Shown here one piece after another: positions 6,765-15,041 of a stretch of DNA of 35,546 nucleotides (position 1 is the stretch's first letter; every line of letters begins with the position of its first letter). Position numbers and translations under genes: made by a program. The notes under the pieces are model-generated. The model did no database searches, was not told where the DNA came from, and was given only the letters and a program-made list of their open reading frames with translations. The stretch is taken from the NCBI GenBank assembly GCA_903865035.1, contig CAIPII010000014.1, positions 1-35,546 of the forward strand. The letters are read 5' to 3'. Origin of the DNA: an uncultured Burkholderiales bacterium (GTDB taxonomy: Bacteria; Pseudomonadota; Gammaproteobacteria; Burkholderiales; Burkholderiaceae_C).

Positions 6765-8606
6765 ATGCAGGTCATGAACAATGCCCCAAACCCATCTTCC
6801 GAGACCCAGGCCGAGACGAGCGCTGCGCCCATCGACCCCAAACAACGCCCCAAGGCCAAGAGCGCTGGCGCCTTGATGGGTCTTGCGCCCTTTGTGAGAC
6901 CTTACCGCTTGCAAATGGTTCTCGCAGGCGTCTTTCTCTTGCTGGCCGCTGCCTCCACGCTTTGTTTTCCTTGGGCACTGAGAATGCTCATTGATCGAGG
7001 CCTGAATGCACACACCTCAGCAAGCGAATTGGCCTGGCAATTCATTCAACTCTTTTGGGTTGCTGCTGCTTTGGCCATCTTCTCAGGCGCTCGCTTTTAC
7101 ATGGTGAGTTGGCTGGGTGAGCGCATCACCACCGATTTGAGACAAGCGGTCTACTCGCACGTGATCCAGCAAAGTCCTGCTTTTTTTGAGACCACACAAA
7201 CTGGAGAAGTGCTCTCACGCTTGAGCGCAGACACCACCTTGGTTCAAACGGTTGTTGGCTCGTCGTTGTCCATGGGACTGCGCAATTTGGTGATGGGCGT
7301 TGGTGCGCTTGCCATGCTGGTTTGGACCAACCCATGGCTCATGCTCCAAGTCATTGCCGTGCTGTGCTTGATCGTGCTCCCAAGCCTCACCTTGGGTAGG
7401 CGTGTGAGGAAACTCTCGCGCGCATCCCAAGACCGCGTGGCCGACACGAGCGCAGTGGCCCAAGAGGTCTTGAATGCTGTGCCTGTGGTGCAAAGTTACA
7501 CGGCCGAGCTGCGAGAGGCCCAAAGGTACGAGTCCGCCAGCAATCAAGCCTTTCAAACCGCCATCAAGCGCACCAAAGCAAGATCTTTGCTGGTGACCTT
7601 CATCATCATGGCCACCAGTGCAGCGCTGCTTTGGGGACTCTTCAAAGGATCTTTGGCGGTCATGGAGGGGAGCTTGAGTCCAGGTGTTTTGGGTCAAACC
7701 TTGATCTACGTGTTGCTCTTGGCAAGCGCATTCGCTGTTCTTGGCGAAGTGTATGGCGATTTGCTGCGCGCTGCTGGCGCCACTGAAAGACTCATCGAAT
7801 TGCTCCACGCCAAGTCACCCGTTGAGGAATCTGCCGCTCCCAAATCCATTCCCATGCTCTCAAGTGGGTCAAAGGTGGTCTTCAAAAATGTCACTTTCAA
7901 CTACCCCTCACGCCCAGACAAGGCGGCCTTGTCCAATCTCTCTTTTGCATTGGAGCCGGGTCAAAATGCAGCCTTGGTGGGACCCAGTGGCGCAGGCAAG
8001 ACGAGCGTGTTCTCACTTTTGTTGCGCTTTTACGATCCACAAACGGGAACGATTGAAATCAATGGTGTGAACATCCGGGAGCTCTCCATCCAAGCGCTCA
8101 GATCGCACATTGGCTTGGTGCCTCAAGAGCCTGTGATTTTCTCAACGAGCGCTTATGAAAACATCCTCTACGGCAACCCAAGCGCGAGCAAAGCTCAAGT
8201 CTTGGCTGCAGCAAAGGCCGCGTTTGCAGATGAATTCATCGAGCAGTGGCCACAGGGCTATGACACCTTCCTAGGAGAACGCGGTGTGCGCATCTCAGGC
8301 GGTCAAAAGCAACGCATATCGATTGCGCGCGCCATGCTCAAAAATCCACCCCTACTGCTCTTGGATGAAGCGACGAGTGCTTTGGATGCGAACAGTGAGC
8401 GTCAAGTGCAAGCTGCCTTGGTGAGCGCCATGAAGGACAGGACCACGCTTGTGATCGCTCACCGGCTCTCAACCGTGAGACAAGCCAATCCGATCCTGGT
8501 GCTTGAACAAGGCGCCTTGGTCGAACAAGGGCGTCACGATGAATTGGTGCAACAAAATGGCTTGTATTCGAGCCTTGCCAAACTTCAGTTCACCCAAAAC
8601 AATTAG
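6765..8606 (+). CDS. MsbA-related ABC exporter (fused permease and ATPase)
   Basis: A half-size ABC exporter that would act as a homodimer in the inner membrane. About six membrane helices occupy residues 40-310 and the ATPase domain follows. It has Walker A GPSGAGKTS, Q-loop VPQEPVIFS, signature ISGGQKQRISIARAM, Walker B PPLLLLDEATSALD and switch IAHRLSTV. The sequence resembles the MsbA-related subgroup widespread in proteobacteria, whose cargo (lipid or drug) is not established. I chose the ATG at 6765, which follows GGAG by three bases. ATGs at 6747 and 6774 are alternatives. The N-terminal 35 residues are polar and Pro/Ala-rich. It is divergent from the NUDIX gene and convergent with the tRNA-Sec gene. 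Confidence 0.9.
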   Translation: MQVMNNAPNPSSETQAETSAAPIDPKQRPKAKSAGALMGLAPFVRPYRLQMVLAGVFLLLAAASTLCFPWALRMLIDRGLNAHTSASELAWQFIQLFWVAAALAIFSGARFYMVSWLGERITTDLRQAVYSHVIQQSPAFFETTQTGEVLSRLSADTTLVQTVVGSSLSMGLRNLVMGVGALAMLVWTNPWLMLQVIAVLCLIVLPSLTLGRRVRKLSRASQDRVADTSAVAQEVLNAVPVVQSYTAELREAQRYESASNQAFQTAIKRTKARSLLVTFIIMATSAALLWGLFKGSLAVMEGSLSPGVLGQTLIYVLLLASAFAVLGEVYGDLLRAAGATERLIELLHAKSPVEESAAPKSIPMLSSGSKVVFKNVTFNYPSRPDKAALSNLSFALEPGQNAALVGPSGAGKTSVFSLLLRFYDPQTGTIEINGVNIRELSIQALRSHIGLVPQEPVIFSTSAYENILYGNPSASKAQVLAAAKAAFADEFIEQWPQGYDTFLGERGVRISGGQKQRISIARAMLKNPPLLLLDEATSALDANSERQVQAALVSAMKDRTTLVIAHRLSTVRQANPILVLEQGALVEQGRHDELVQQNGLYSSLAKLQFTQNN

Positions 8607-8622
8607 GAACGTGACACAAGAT

Positions 8623-8639
8623 CAAAAGCAGGTCTTTTG
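8623..8639. terminator. Possible weak bidirectional terminator between the ABC exporter and selC
   Basis: A 6-bp hairpin CAAAAG/CTTTTG with a 5-base loop lies in the 42-base gap where the exporter gene and tRNA-Sec gene converge. Its 3-prime arm supplies a short T run in both directions. The stem is AT-rich and weak, so this is tentative. Confidence 0.3.
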
Positions 8640-8648
8640 GGGTGCGTT

Positions 8649-8744
8649 TGGCGGAAAGAAGTGGGAGTCGAACCCACCCAGCGACGCATGGCGCCACCAA
8701 CTGGGTTTGAAGCCCAGCCACTCCACCGGAAGTGATTTCCTTCC
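8649..8744 (-). tRNA. selC: tRNA-Sec (UCA anticodon, CCA encoded)
   Basis: The minus strand reads as a 96-base tRNA with the selenocysteine hallmarks. It has an 8-bp acceptor stem (GGAAGGAA with TTCTTTCC, one G-U pair), a 6-bp D stem with a 4-base loop (CACTTC/GGAGTG), an anticodon stem CTGGG/CCCAG with loop CTTCAAA carrying UCA (8708-8710), a long variable arm and a 5-bp T stem GTGGG/CCCAC. The discriminator is G and the 3-prime CCA is encoded (8649-8651). It lies 43 bases after the selB stop on the same strand, so it may be processed from the selAB transcript or use a promoter inside selB. Confidence 0.97.
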
Positions 8745-8787
8745 CTCTTGAAAGAGGCGCATGAATGTTTATTGGGACTTGTAAAAC

Positions 8788-10806
8788 TTAGACCTTGGGG
8801 TTTGCGAAAAGTGTGCTGCCGGCTCTGATCAAATGCACCTCTCCCACCCTTTGGCAAAATCCAATCTTATCAAAGAACTCCAAAATCTGTATCGCTCGCT
8901 TTCGCCCCAAACCAGTGGCATCTCTGAATTGCGAAGCGCTCACACCTTGACGTGGATGAGGATTGGAGCCACTTTGAGCGATGTCTCTCACCAGTTGAGC
9001 CATAGCTTGAACATGCGCCGGGTGATAAAAGAGGTCTTTGACGACCTGATAAAGATCTCCCTGACTGGCAAGCCGAATGAGCGTCATGCGCATTTGAACT
9101 TCATGAATGCCCAAAGCACTCGCCAGATCACGCACCCAAGGCGGGTCATATTTCCCCTCATGAATCAAGGGCAATGCCTTTTGAGCAATGCGTTGATCGG
9201 CTTGTTGCAAGCCTTCTGCATGCTTGGGCAAGAACAAAAATCCATTTTTAAGCTTGACAGCACCAAGTTCCATCAAATGTCGAGTGAGGTGAGCCCAAAC
9301 GCTCACACTCATTTGAGAACCCAAGGCCTTTCTGGCTCTAGCCTCAAGGATACCGAGCGCATCAGGGTGCTCTTGATGGTACTGTTCCAAAAGTTTCTCA
9401 AGCTTGTGCTTCATGACTTCAAGCGCATCAGCGGCAATCACCCAGGCATGATCTGCGCTCCAAAACATGTTGGAGGCTTGCCCCACACTCACATTGCTTT
9501 CATCTGATGTTTGCAATGTCAAAAGCGCTTGAAGGGGCGTCTTGGGATCAATGCCAGCATCCAAGAGTCGCTCGGGCCAAACAGCGCCATGGGACAAATG
9601 GGGCAAGCCGCCCTCAAGCCTTGAGAGCACACTGCTTTGTAATTGCGTCTTCAAGTAACTCATTCGCTCAGGCGTTTGACGGTAGCGCTTGGGTGCCCTT
9701 ACATCACAAACCACCCCTCCTGCCAAAGTGCGAGTGGCACTTGCATCTCTCAAAATAATTCGATCTGTCACCCACAAATGAATGGGCTGGTGCATGATCA
9801 ATTGAACCCAACCCGATTGGCCCGGCACGAGGCCATCTTGGGCAAGCACGGCCACTGTCGCCATGGCTTCTTGGGTTTGTGCATGCACGTGAACGCTTGC
9901 ACCCGATCTGAGGGGCTTGTCAATCAAAGCAGACACTTCAAGCCAGACATCCAACCTGGAGGTTGAACTCGCGATGCTTGGCGCACAAAGCATCTGCCCT
10001 CTTTGACATTTGTTTTTCTCAAGCCCCACCAACGCAATGGCACAACGCTCACCGGCTTGGGCTTTTTCCACGGGATGTCCGTGCACTTGCAGGGAGCGAA
10101 CTCGGTAGGTTTGATGCGGCTCATGGGCCAAGGCAAGAAAATCTCCAACCTTGACTTCACCCGCTTGAATACTGCCGGCAACAACCGTACCAATCCCATC
10201 CAAGGTGAATGCACGGTCCAAGCCCATCCTGAATCCCATCCATCCATGGTTTTGATGACGGCTAAGGCGCTGCTTTAGAGCAGCGTTCAACAACAATGCT
10301 CTAAGCGCTTGAATGCCCGCTCCCGTTCGCGAACTCACCTCCAAGATTTCGAATCCATCCATCGCAAATTGCGACTTGAGGGTGAGCATTTCTTGCCTTC
10401 TTTGCGCCATGAGGAGCTCATCGACTTGGTCCGTTTTGGTAATGATGATGCAACCATTTTGGATATGGAGCAAACTCAAAATACTCAAGTGCTCTAAAGT
10501 TTGGGGCATCACACCATCATCGGCAGCGATGAGAAGCAGGGCAAAGTCAATGCCACTTGCACCAGCGAGCATGGTTTTAACCAATTTCTCATGCCCAGGA
10601 ACATCGATGAATGAAATGCTCAACTCATTTGAATCTGCTGTGGGCTCACCAAGATGTTCGGGCTTGAAAAGCATCTGAGCAAACCCCAACTCGATGGTCA
10701 TACCCCTTGTCTTTTCCTCGATGAGTTGATCGGTGTCAACACCCGTGAGCACTTTGACCAAACTGGTCTTGCCGTGATCAATGTGTCCAGCGGTCCCAAC
10801 GATCAT
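8788..10806 (-). CDS. selB: SelB, selenocysteyl-tRNA-specific elongation factor
   Basis: SelB brings Sec-tRNA to UGA codons that carry a SECIS hairpin. The 672-residue protein starts MIVGTAGHIDHGKTS (G1 at residues 7-14). It has RGMTIELG (34-41), DVPGHEKLV (68-76) and the SelB-type G4 TKTD at 123-126 in place of NKxD. EF-Tu-like domains II and III follow, then C-terminal winged-helix domains that read the SECIS RNA. The size is near that of other proteobacterial SelB proteins (about 610-650). The start at 10806 overlaps the selA stop as ATGA, indicating coupling. An upstream start at 10827 is possible but would lie wholly within selA. Confidence 0.96.
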   Translation of the reverse strand: MIVGTAGHIDHGKTSLVKVLTGVDTDQLIEEKTRGMTIELGFAQMLFKPEHLGEPTADSNELSISFIDVPGHEKLVKTMLAGASGIDFALLLIAADDGVMPQTLEHLSILSLLHIQNGCIIITKTDQVDELLMAQRRQEMLTLKSQFAMDGFEILEVSSRTGAGIQALRALLLNAALKQRLSRHQNHGWMGFRMGLDRAFTLDGIGTVVAGSIQAGEVKVGDFLALAHEPHQTYRVRSLQVHGHPVEKAQAGERCAIALVGLEKNKCQRGQMLCAPSIASSTSRLDVWLEVSALIDKPLRSGASVHVHAQTQEAMATVAVLAQDGLVPGQSGWVQLIMHQPIHLWVTDRIILRDASATRTLAGGVVCDVRAPKRYRQTPERMSYLKTQLQSSVLSRLEGGLPHLSHGAVWPERLLDAGIDPKTPLQALLTLQTSDESNVSVGQASNMFWSADHAWVIAADALEVMKHKLEKLLEQYHQEHPDALGILEARARKALGSQMSVSVWAHLTRHLMELGAVKLKNGFLFLPKHAEGLQQADQRIAQKALPLIHEGKYDPPWVRDLASALGIHEVQMRMTLIRLASQGDLYQVVKDLFYHPAHVQAMAQLVRDIAQSGSNPHPRQGVSASQFRDATGLGRKRAIQILEFFDKIGFCQRVGEVHLIRAGSTLFANPKV

Positions 10807-12353
10807 GATCCATGAATCTCTAGGCAAGCAATCTCTTGGGCCAGCGACAGCGCATCATCGATGCATCTGCAATCCAAGAGCAACATGTTTTTCTCGACAC
10901 GTCCAATGATGGGCTTGGACAGAGATCTCAGTGACTTGGACAAACGAATGAGCGCCGAACCAACGCCTTTGTTACCCTCAACCATCGGTTTGATTGCAAG
11001 ACCAAAAGAGTCCATCGTATCCAAGGGCAGTGAACCTGAACCAATTTGACTTCTCATCGCGCAAAGCTCGACTTTGTAGTGGGGCGTCAAGGCTTTTTCA
11101 AATGCATTCAAAATGATTTGAGCCGTGTCTTTGATGGCCTCTTGAGAGCGCGCCAACCAGCGCAGTGTGGGCAAGTGCCGCACCAAGCTCTCTGGCCGGA
11201 GGTAGAGTTTCAAAGTCGCCTCTAGGGCCACAACGGGCAATTTGGACAAGCGCAAAGCGCGCTTCATGGGGTAGTTTCGAATGAGATCGATTTCTCTTTT
11301 GCGACCAACGATGATTCCCGCTTGCGGACCACCCAACAATTTGTCACCCGAGAAAGTGACCACATGACAACCCGCCTTGAGCATTTCTTGGGGTGTCGGC
11401 TCATGAGGCAAACCATACTTGCCCATCTCGATGAGTGAGCCACTACCCAAGTCGCTCACCAAGGTGATCTGGTGCTGCTCAGCCAAAGGGGCCAGTTCGG
11501 CTTCACTGACACTTTGTGTGAAGCCTTGAACTTGGTAATTGCTGGTGTGAATTTTCATCAACACCGATGTACGTCCGCTTAGAGCCTTTTCATAATCTTT
11601 CAAATGGGTGCGATTGGTGGTGCCAACTTCTACCATGTGTGCGCCAGCACTCTTCATCACATCGGGCATTCTGAAAGAACCGCCAATCTCCACCAACTCA
11701 CCTCTAGAGATCACCACCTCTCGATCATGGGCCAATGCAGCAAGGGTGAGCAGCACAGCAGCAGCGTTGTTGTTCACAAATGTGGCTGCCTCGGCACCCG
11801 TGATGGTGCAAATCAGCTCTTCTAAAAAATGATCTCTCTCACCTCGCTCGCCCGAGCTCAAATCGTATTCCAAATTGAGCGGGTGTTTGCCAGCTTCCCC
11901 CAGTGCTTTCACCGCAACATCGGCCAAAACAGATCGACCCAAATTGGTGTGAATCACCGTGCCGGTCATGTTGTGAACACTCTTGAATTGCAACGCCATT
12001 TTGTGGGCACATGCGATTTGGATGCGGCTCACAATTTCCAATTCATCGGGAATTTTGATCGAGTTCTCAGTTTCTAAGTCAATCGTCATTTTGAGATTTT
12101 GACGAATGTCAGCCAACACCTCTTTGCAAACTTGGGTCAATAGCGTGAGACCAAAGGCCTTGGCCGTGTCTTGCAACGCTTGGGCGTTGATCAATCGATC
12201 AATTGAAGGCAATTGAGACAACAGGCCTTGAGAACTTGCTTTGTCTTTTTGAGAAACGACCATTCCCCGCTTTTGAACATTCTGGGCTGAAAGTAGCGCT
12301 TGATGCTCTTTAACCTCAAGACCATGAACCATGGATCCTTTGGACTTTTTCAT
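10803..12353 (-). CDS. selA: SelA, L-seryl-tRNA(Sec) selenium transferase
   Basis: SelA converts Ser-tRNA(Sec) to Sec-tRNA(Sec) using selenophosphate and pyridoxal phosphate. The motif TFSGDKLLGGPQAG contains the PLP lysine (about residue 338). Other family blocks are NLGRSVL, NLEYDLSSGERGERD, FVNNNAAAVLL and SDLGSGSL. The ATG at 12353 shares one base with the fdhE stop (TGATG). From there the protein is 516 residues, with about 30-40 more N-terminal residues than E. coli SelA (463). An internal ATG at 12263, next to GGGGA, starts shortly before the conserved SQLPSIDRL and would give 486 residues, so the true start is open. Confidence 0.95.
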   Translation of the reverse strand: MKKSKGSMVHGLEVKEHQALLSAQNVQKRGMVVSQKDKASSQGLLSQLPSIDRLINAQALQDTAKAFGLTLLTQVCKEVLADIRQNLKMTIDLETENSIKIPDELEIVSRIQIACAHKMALQFKSVHNMTGTVIHTNLGRSVLADVAVKALGEAGKHPLNLEYDLSSGERGERDHFLEELICTITGAEAATFVNNNAAAVLLTLAALAHDREVVISRGELVEIGGSFRMPDVMKSAGAHMVEVGTTNRTHLKDYEKALSGRTSVLMKIHTSNYQVQGFTQSVSEAELAPLAEQHQITLVSDLGSGSLIEMGKYGLPHEPTPQEMLKAGCHVVTFSGDKLLGGPQAGIIVGRKREIDLIRNYPMKRALRLSKLPVVALEATLKLYLRPESLVRHLPTLRWLARSQEAIKDTAQIILNAFEKALTPHYKVELCAMRSQIGSGSLPLDTMDSFGLAIKPMVEGNKGVGSALIRLSKSLRSLSKPIIGRVEKNMLLLDCRCIDDALSLAQEIACLEIHGS

Positions 12354-13399
12354 CAATGCTCCCCAATGGACTTGGGCGGGTCAGCAGAGTTTTCTGCATT
12401 GCCCCCAAAGAGCATCATGAAATTCACCCCCCCTCGCCAATACCCTTCCTCAGCGATGAGAAGATCCAAAGTGAGGGTAGCCAAATCGTCCGCAACAGGT
12501 TCAACCTGCACATCCTTGGCCATGTTGACGATTTTGAGGTAATGAGAGCAAGTGTCACAGGTCTCAAGGGACACGCCACCTTCATCCATGGCACTTACAT
12601 GCACCGCATGACCCTCTTGATTGACCAAAGAATGGTAAGCAATCCCTTTGGTAGATTCACAATGTGTGCACTTGATGCGCGCCATGTACCACTGTGTTTG
12701 ACACAAAGAGCAGTTCAAGTAACGAGAAGTGCCCACATCAGAGCCAAGTCGATTGATGCTTGATACGGGCTTGGATCCGCAGCAAGGGCAATGGGTGGCA
12801 TCGGCCACAGCAGGAAAAGTTTGCTGTGGATACGCTTTGGCCGTTCGGGCTGCAAGCCTGACCCAAAACACTTGCAGTGCTGCAGCAATCAAAGGAGCTG
12901 CACCCATGTGAACCAAGCCCATTTGTCCGAGCAATAGACTTTGAGCCTGCTCATTCAATTGGTCTTGAGTCATGGACTTGATTTCTTCAATGACCCCTTT
13001 GACCGTGGCCTCCCCAGGCAAGTGACTCAGCACTTGTGCAAGTATGAAATCGAGCTCTCGACGCCAAGTTGGATCCAGCGCCCAGTGCTTGGGGTCCAGT
13101 ACAGGGGTGCCAGCTTTTGCGTGAGCCTGAAGCAACTCAAGACCTGGAACAAGTGAATCTTGGGCTTGCGATTTGATCAAAGCAGCATCGTTGAGCGCAT
13201 TGTGTTGGGCACTGGCCAAGTCGGCCATGAAGATCAGAAAGTCTCGCATGCTGTGACCAGCAGCGAGTTGGCGCAACCTGATTTCTCGGTCTTTGAAGAG
13301 GCTCGCCAAGTTGGGCAACCTGGCTGTATCTGGCTCGGCAATTTCGCGCGTGGCTATTTCTTCAGGGGAGAGAAAGCTTATGCTTTGAGGTATGTTCAT
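12353..13399 (-). CDS. fdhE: FdhE, formate dehydrogenase accessory protein
   Basis: FdhE is a cytoplasmic rubredoxin-like protein needed for activity of membrane-bound respiratory formate dehydrogenases. It binds the catalytic subunit before export. The 348-residue protein is helical at the N-terminus and carries four CxxC pairs in its C-terminal half (CPCCGS, CSLCQTQW, CTHCES, CDTCSHY), the expected metal-binding arrangement. It sits directly downstream of the formate dehydrogenase structural genes but behind a possible terminator/attenuator. It overlaps selA by one base. Only a weak AAAG lies before the ATG. Confidence 0.94.
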   Translation of the reverse strand: MNIPQSISFLSPEEIATREIAEPDTARLPNLASLFKDREIRLRQLAAGHSMRDFLIFMADLASAQHNALNDAALIKSQAQDSLVPGLELLQAHAKAGTPVLDPKHWALDPTWRRELDFILAQVLSHLPGEATVKGVIEEIKSMTQDQLNEQAQSLLLGQMGLVHMGAAPLIAAALQVFWVRLAARTAKAYPQQTFPAVADATHCPCCGSKPVSSINRLGSDVGTSRYLNCSLCQTQWYMARIKCTHCESTKGIAYHSLVNQEGHAVHVSAMDEGGVSLETCDTCSHYLKIVNMAKDVQVEPVADDLATLTLDLLIAEEGYWRGGVNFMMLFGGNAENSADPPKSIGEH

Positions 13400-13428
13400 T
13401 TCTTTATTTTAGGACGATTCACGGACCC

Positions 13429-13450
13429 AAAAAAAAGCACATGAATGTGC
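13429..13450 (-). terminator. Terminator or attenuator between fdnI and fdhE
   Basis: On the minus strand GCACAT and ATGTGC (13437-13450, 2-base loop) form a hairpin followed directly by eight Ts (13429-13436). It starts about 40 bases after the fdnI stop and its T run ends only 29 bases before the fdhE ATG. Forward sequence after the hairpin is also T-rich, so it could act in both directions. A two-base loop is tight, so in practice the stem may be five pairs. Confidence 0.55.
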
Positions 13451-13490
13451 CTTTTTCTAGAAAGTCCATTGTGCATTGAGCACAAAAGAA

Positions 13491-14141
13491 CTATTTTATG
13501 GTCTCCTCTTTGGCCACCACTTCCCTGTACCAAAGGGGGTGATTGGCCTTGGCCCAACCTCTAGAGACCAATCCCTCGGTCATGGCCCTGGTGGTGCCCT
13601 TGACCCAAATCGCAGCATAAATGTGAGTGATCACCGCAAGGATCAACACCGTGGCAGAAGTTGCATGCAAGACCACACCGATGCGCCTGAGGATGACGGG
13701 GAAGTCAGCAAACCAAGCCTGCCAAAACAAGACGCCCGTGATCACCAAAATCAACAATGAGCCAGTCATCATCCAAAAAACCAACTTTTGACCCGCGTTG
13801 TACTTTCCGACTTCAGGCATGTTGTCTTTGTTACCTGCAAACATCTCGTGTGTCTTTTTGAGCCACTCAATGTCCACTTTGATCAACAAATTGTCTCGCC
13901 AAAGTTCAACATACATCCCCACAAAGCACAAAGCCATCAAAAGCCCCATGTAGGGGTGCAAGATCCTGGTCCATGGCCCACCCCCAAAGAGGTTGGTGAA
14001 GAAAAAGAGCGATGGGTGCAAAAAAGCCAAGCCCGATAAACCCGCTCCAAAGAACAAAAGCACAATGGCCCAATGGTTCATGCGGGTCAGGTCTTTGTAG
14101 CGAACCAAGTCCTTAGAAGTGTCTAGCGTATTGGTATTCAT
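13491..14141 (-). CDS. fdnI: Formate dehydrogenase gamma subunit, cytochrome b556
   Basis: This membrane subunit passes electrons from the Fe-S beta subunit to the quinone pool. The 216-residue protein has four transmembrane helices and four histidines at positions 23, 62, 159 and 173, which match the two-heme ligand set of E. coli FdnI (about 18, 57, 155 and 169). The conserved opening MNHWAIVLLFFGAGLSG and the stretch HPYMGLLM are present. The start is 3 bases after the fdxH stop (TGA GCG ATG). It is the last structural subunit of the operon. Confidence 0.94.
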   Translation of the reverse strand: MNTNTLDTSKDLVRYKDLTRMNHWAIVLLFFGAGLSGLAFLHPSLFFFTNLFGGGPWTRILHPYMGLLMALCFVGMYVELWRDNLLIKVDIEWLKKTHEMFAGNKDNMPEVGKYNAGQKLVFWMMTGSLLILVITGVLFWQAWFADFPVILRRIGVVLHATSATVLILAVITHIYAAIWVKGTTRAMTEGLVSRGWAKANHPLWYREVVAKEETIK

Positions 14142-14144
14142 CGC

Positions 14145-15032
14145 TCAAACCTCTTTTTTCTCTTTGATGGGGCCCACTTTCATGTAATGAAAGAAGCTTG
14201 CAATTGTGGCTCCAATCATGGCACCCACGATCAAAGGCTTGGCGATGCCTTTCCACAAGGAGACCAGCGGACTGATCTTGGGGTTGGAGGGCAAGCCATG
14301 GTAGAGCTCAGGCTGGTCGTTGTGTTGTAACACATACATCACGTGTGTGCCGCCCACACCAGAGGGGTCATAGACTCCCGCTTGTGCAAAGCCTCTCTCT
14401 TTGAGATCCTCCACACGAGTCGAGGCGTATTCATGCATGTCCTCCTTGGTACCAAAATGAATCGCTCCAGTGGGACAAGATTTTACGCATGCAGGCTCCA
14501 AGCCCACTCCCACGCGGTCCGAGCACAAAGAGCACTTGTAGGCTTTATTGTCCTTTTGACTGATGCGAGGCACATCAAAGGGGCAACCCGTCACGCAGTA
14601 GCCGCAGCCAATGCAGTTCTCACTGATGAAGTCTACGATGCCGTTGGCATACTGGACAATTGCTCCAGGAGATGGACAAGACTTCAAGCACCCGGGATCC
14701 TCGCAGTGCATGCAACCATCTTTGCGAATCAACCACTCCAAAGTGGTCTCTTGTTGAAGATTGCTTGAGTCTTTTTTGACCTCGACTTCAGAAAACCGCA
14801 TCACGGTCCAAGCCGATGGACCCAGATCGTTGGGGTTGTCGTAAGTTCCCGCATTGGTACCTACCTCAGGGCGAATGTCATTCCACTCCATGCAAGCGAC
14901 TTGACAGGCCTTGCAACCAATGCAAGCGGAGACATCGATGAGTTTGGCAACCTCAGGAGAGGACCTCACTTGGGTCGAGGGTGTGGTGGTCGCAGAGCGA
15001 CGTGAAATGTCTAAAGACTGTAGAGATGACAT
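14145..15032 (-). CDS. fdxH: Formate dehydrogenase beta subunit, four-cluster ferredoxin-type
   Basis: The beta subunit carries electrons from the molybdenum subunit to cytochrome b556. The 295-residue protein has four cysteine groups for four [4Fe-4S] clusters: [11 protein letters not shown] (37-47), [24 protein letters not shown] and [11 protein letters not shown] with CVKSC. A C-terminal transmembrane helix (about residues 260-285) anchors it. There is no signal peptide. In this family the beta subunit is exported together with the Tat-targeted alpha subunit. Ten bases separate it from fdnG, with GGGGT in the gap as ribosome site. Confidence 0.95.
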   Translation of the reverse strand: MSSLQSLDISRRSATTTPSTQVRSSPEVAKLIDVSACIGCKACQVACMEWNDIRPEVGTNAGTYDNPNDLGPSAWTVMRFSEVEVKKDSSNLQQETTLEWLIRKDGCMHCEDPGCLKSCPSPGAIVQYANGIVDFISENCIGCGYCVTGCPFDVPRISQKDNKAYKCSLCSDRVGVGLEPACVKSCPTGAIHFGTKEDMHEYASTRVEDLKERGFAQAGVYDPSGVGGTHVMYVLQHNDQPELYHGLPSNPKISPLVSLWKGIAKPLIVGAMIGATIASFFHYMKVGPIKEKKEV

Positions 15033-15041
15033 GTTGACCCC

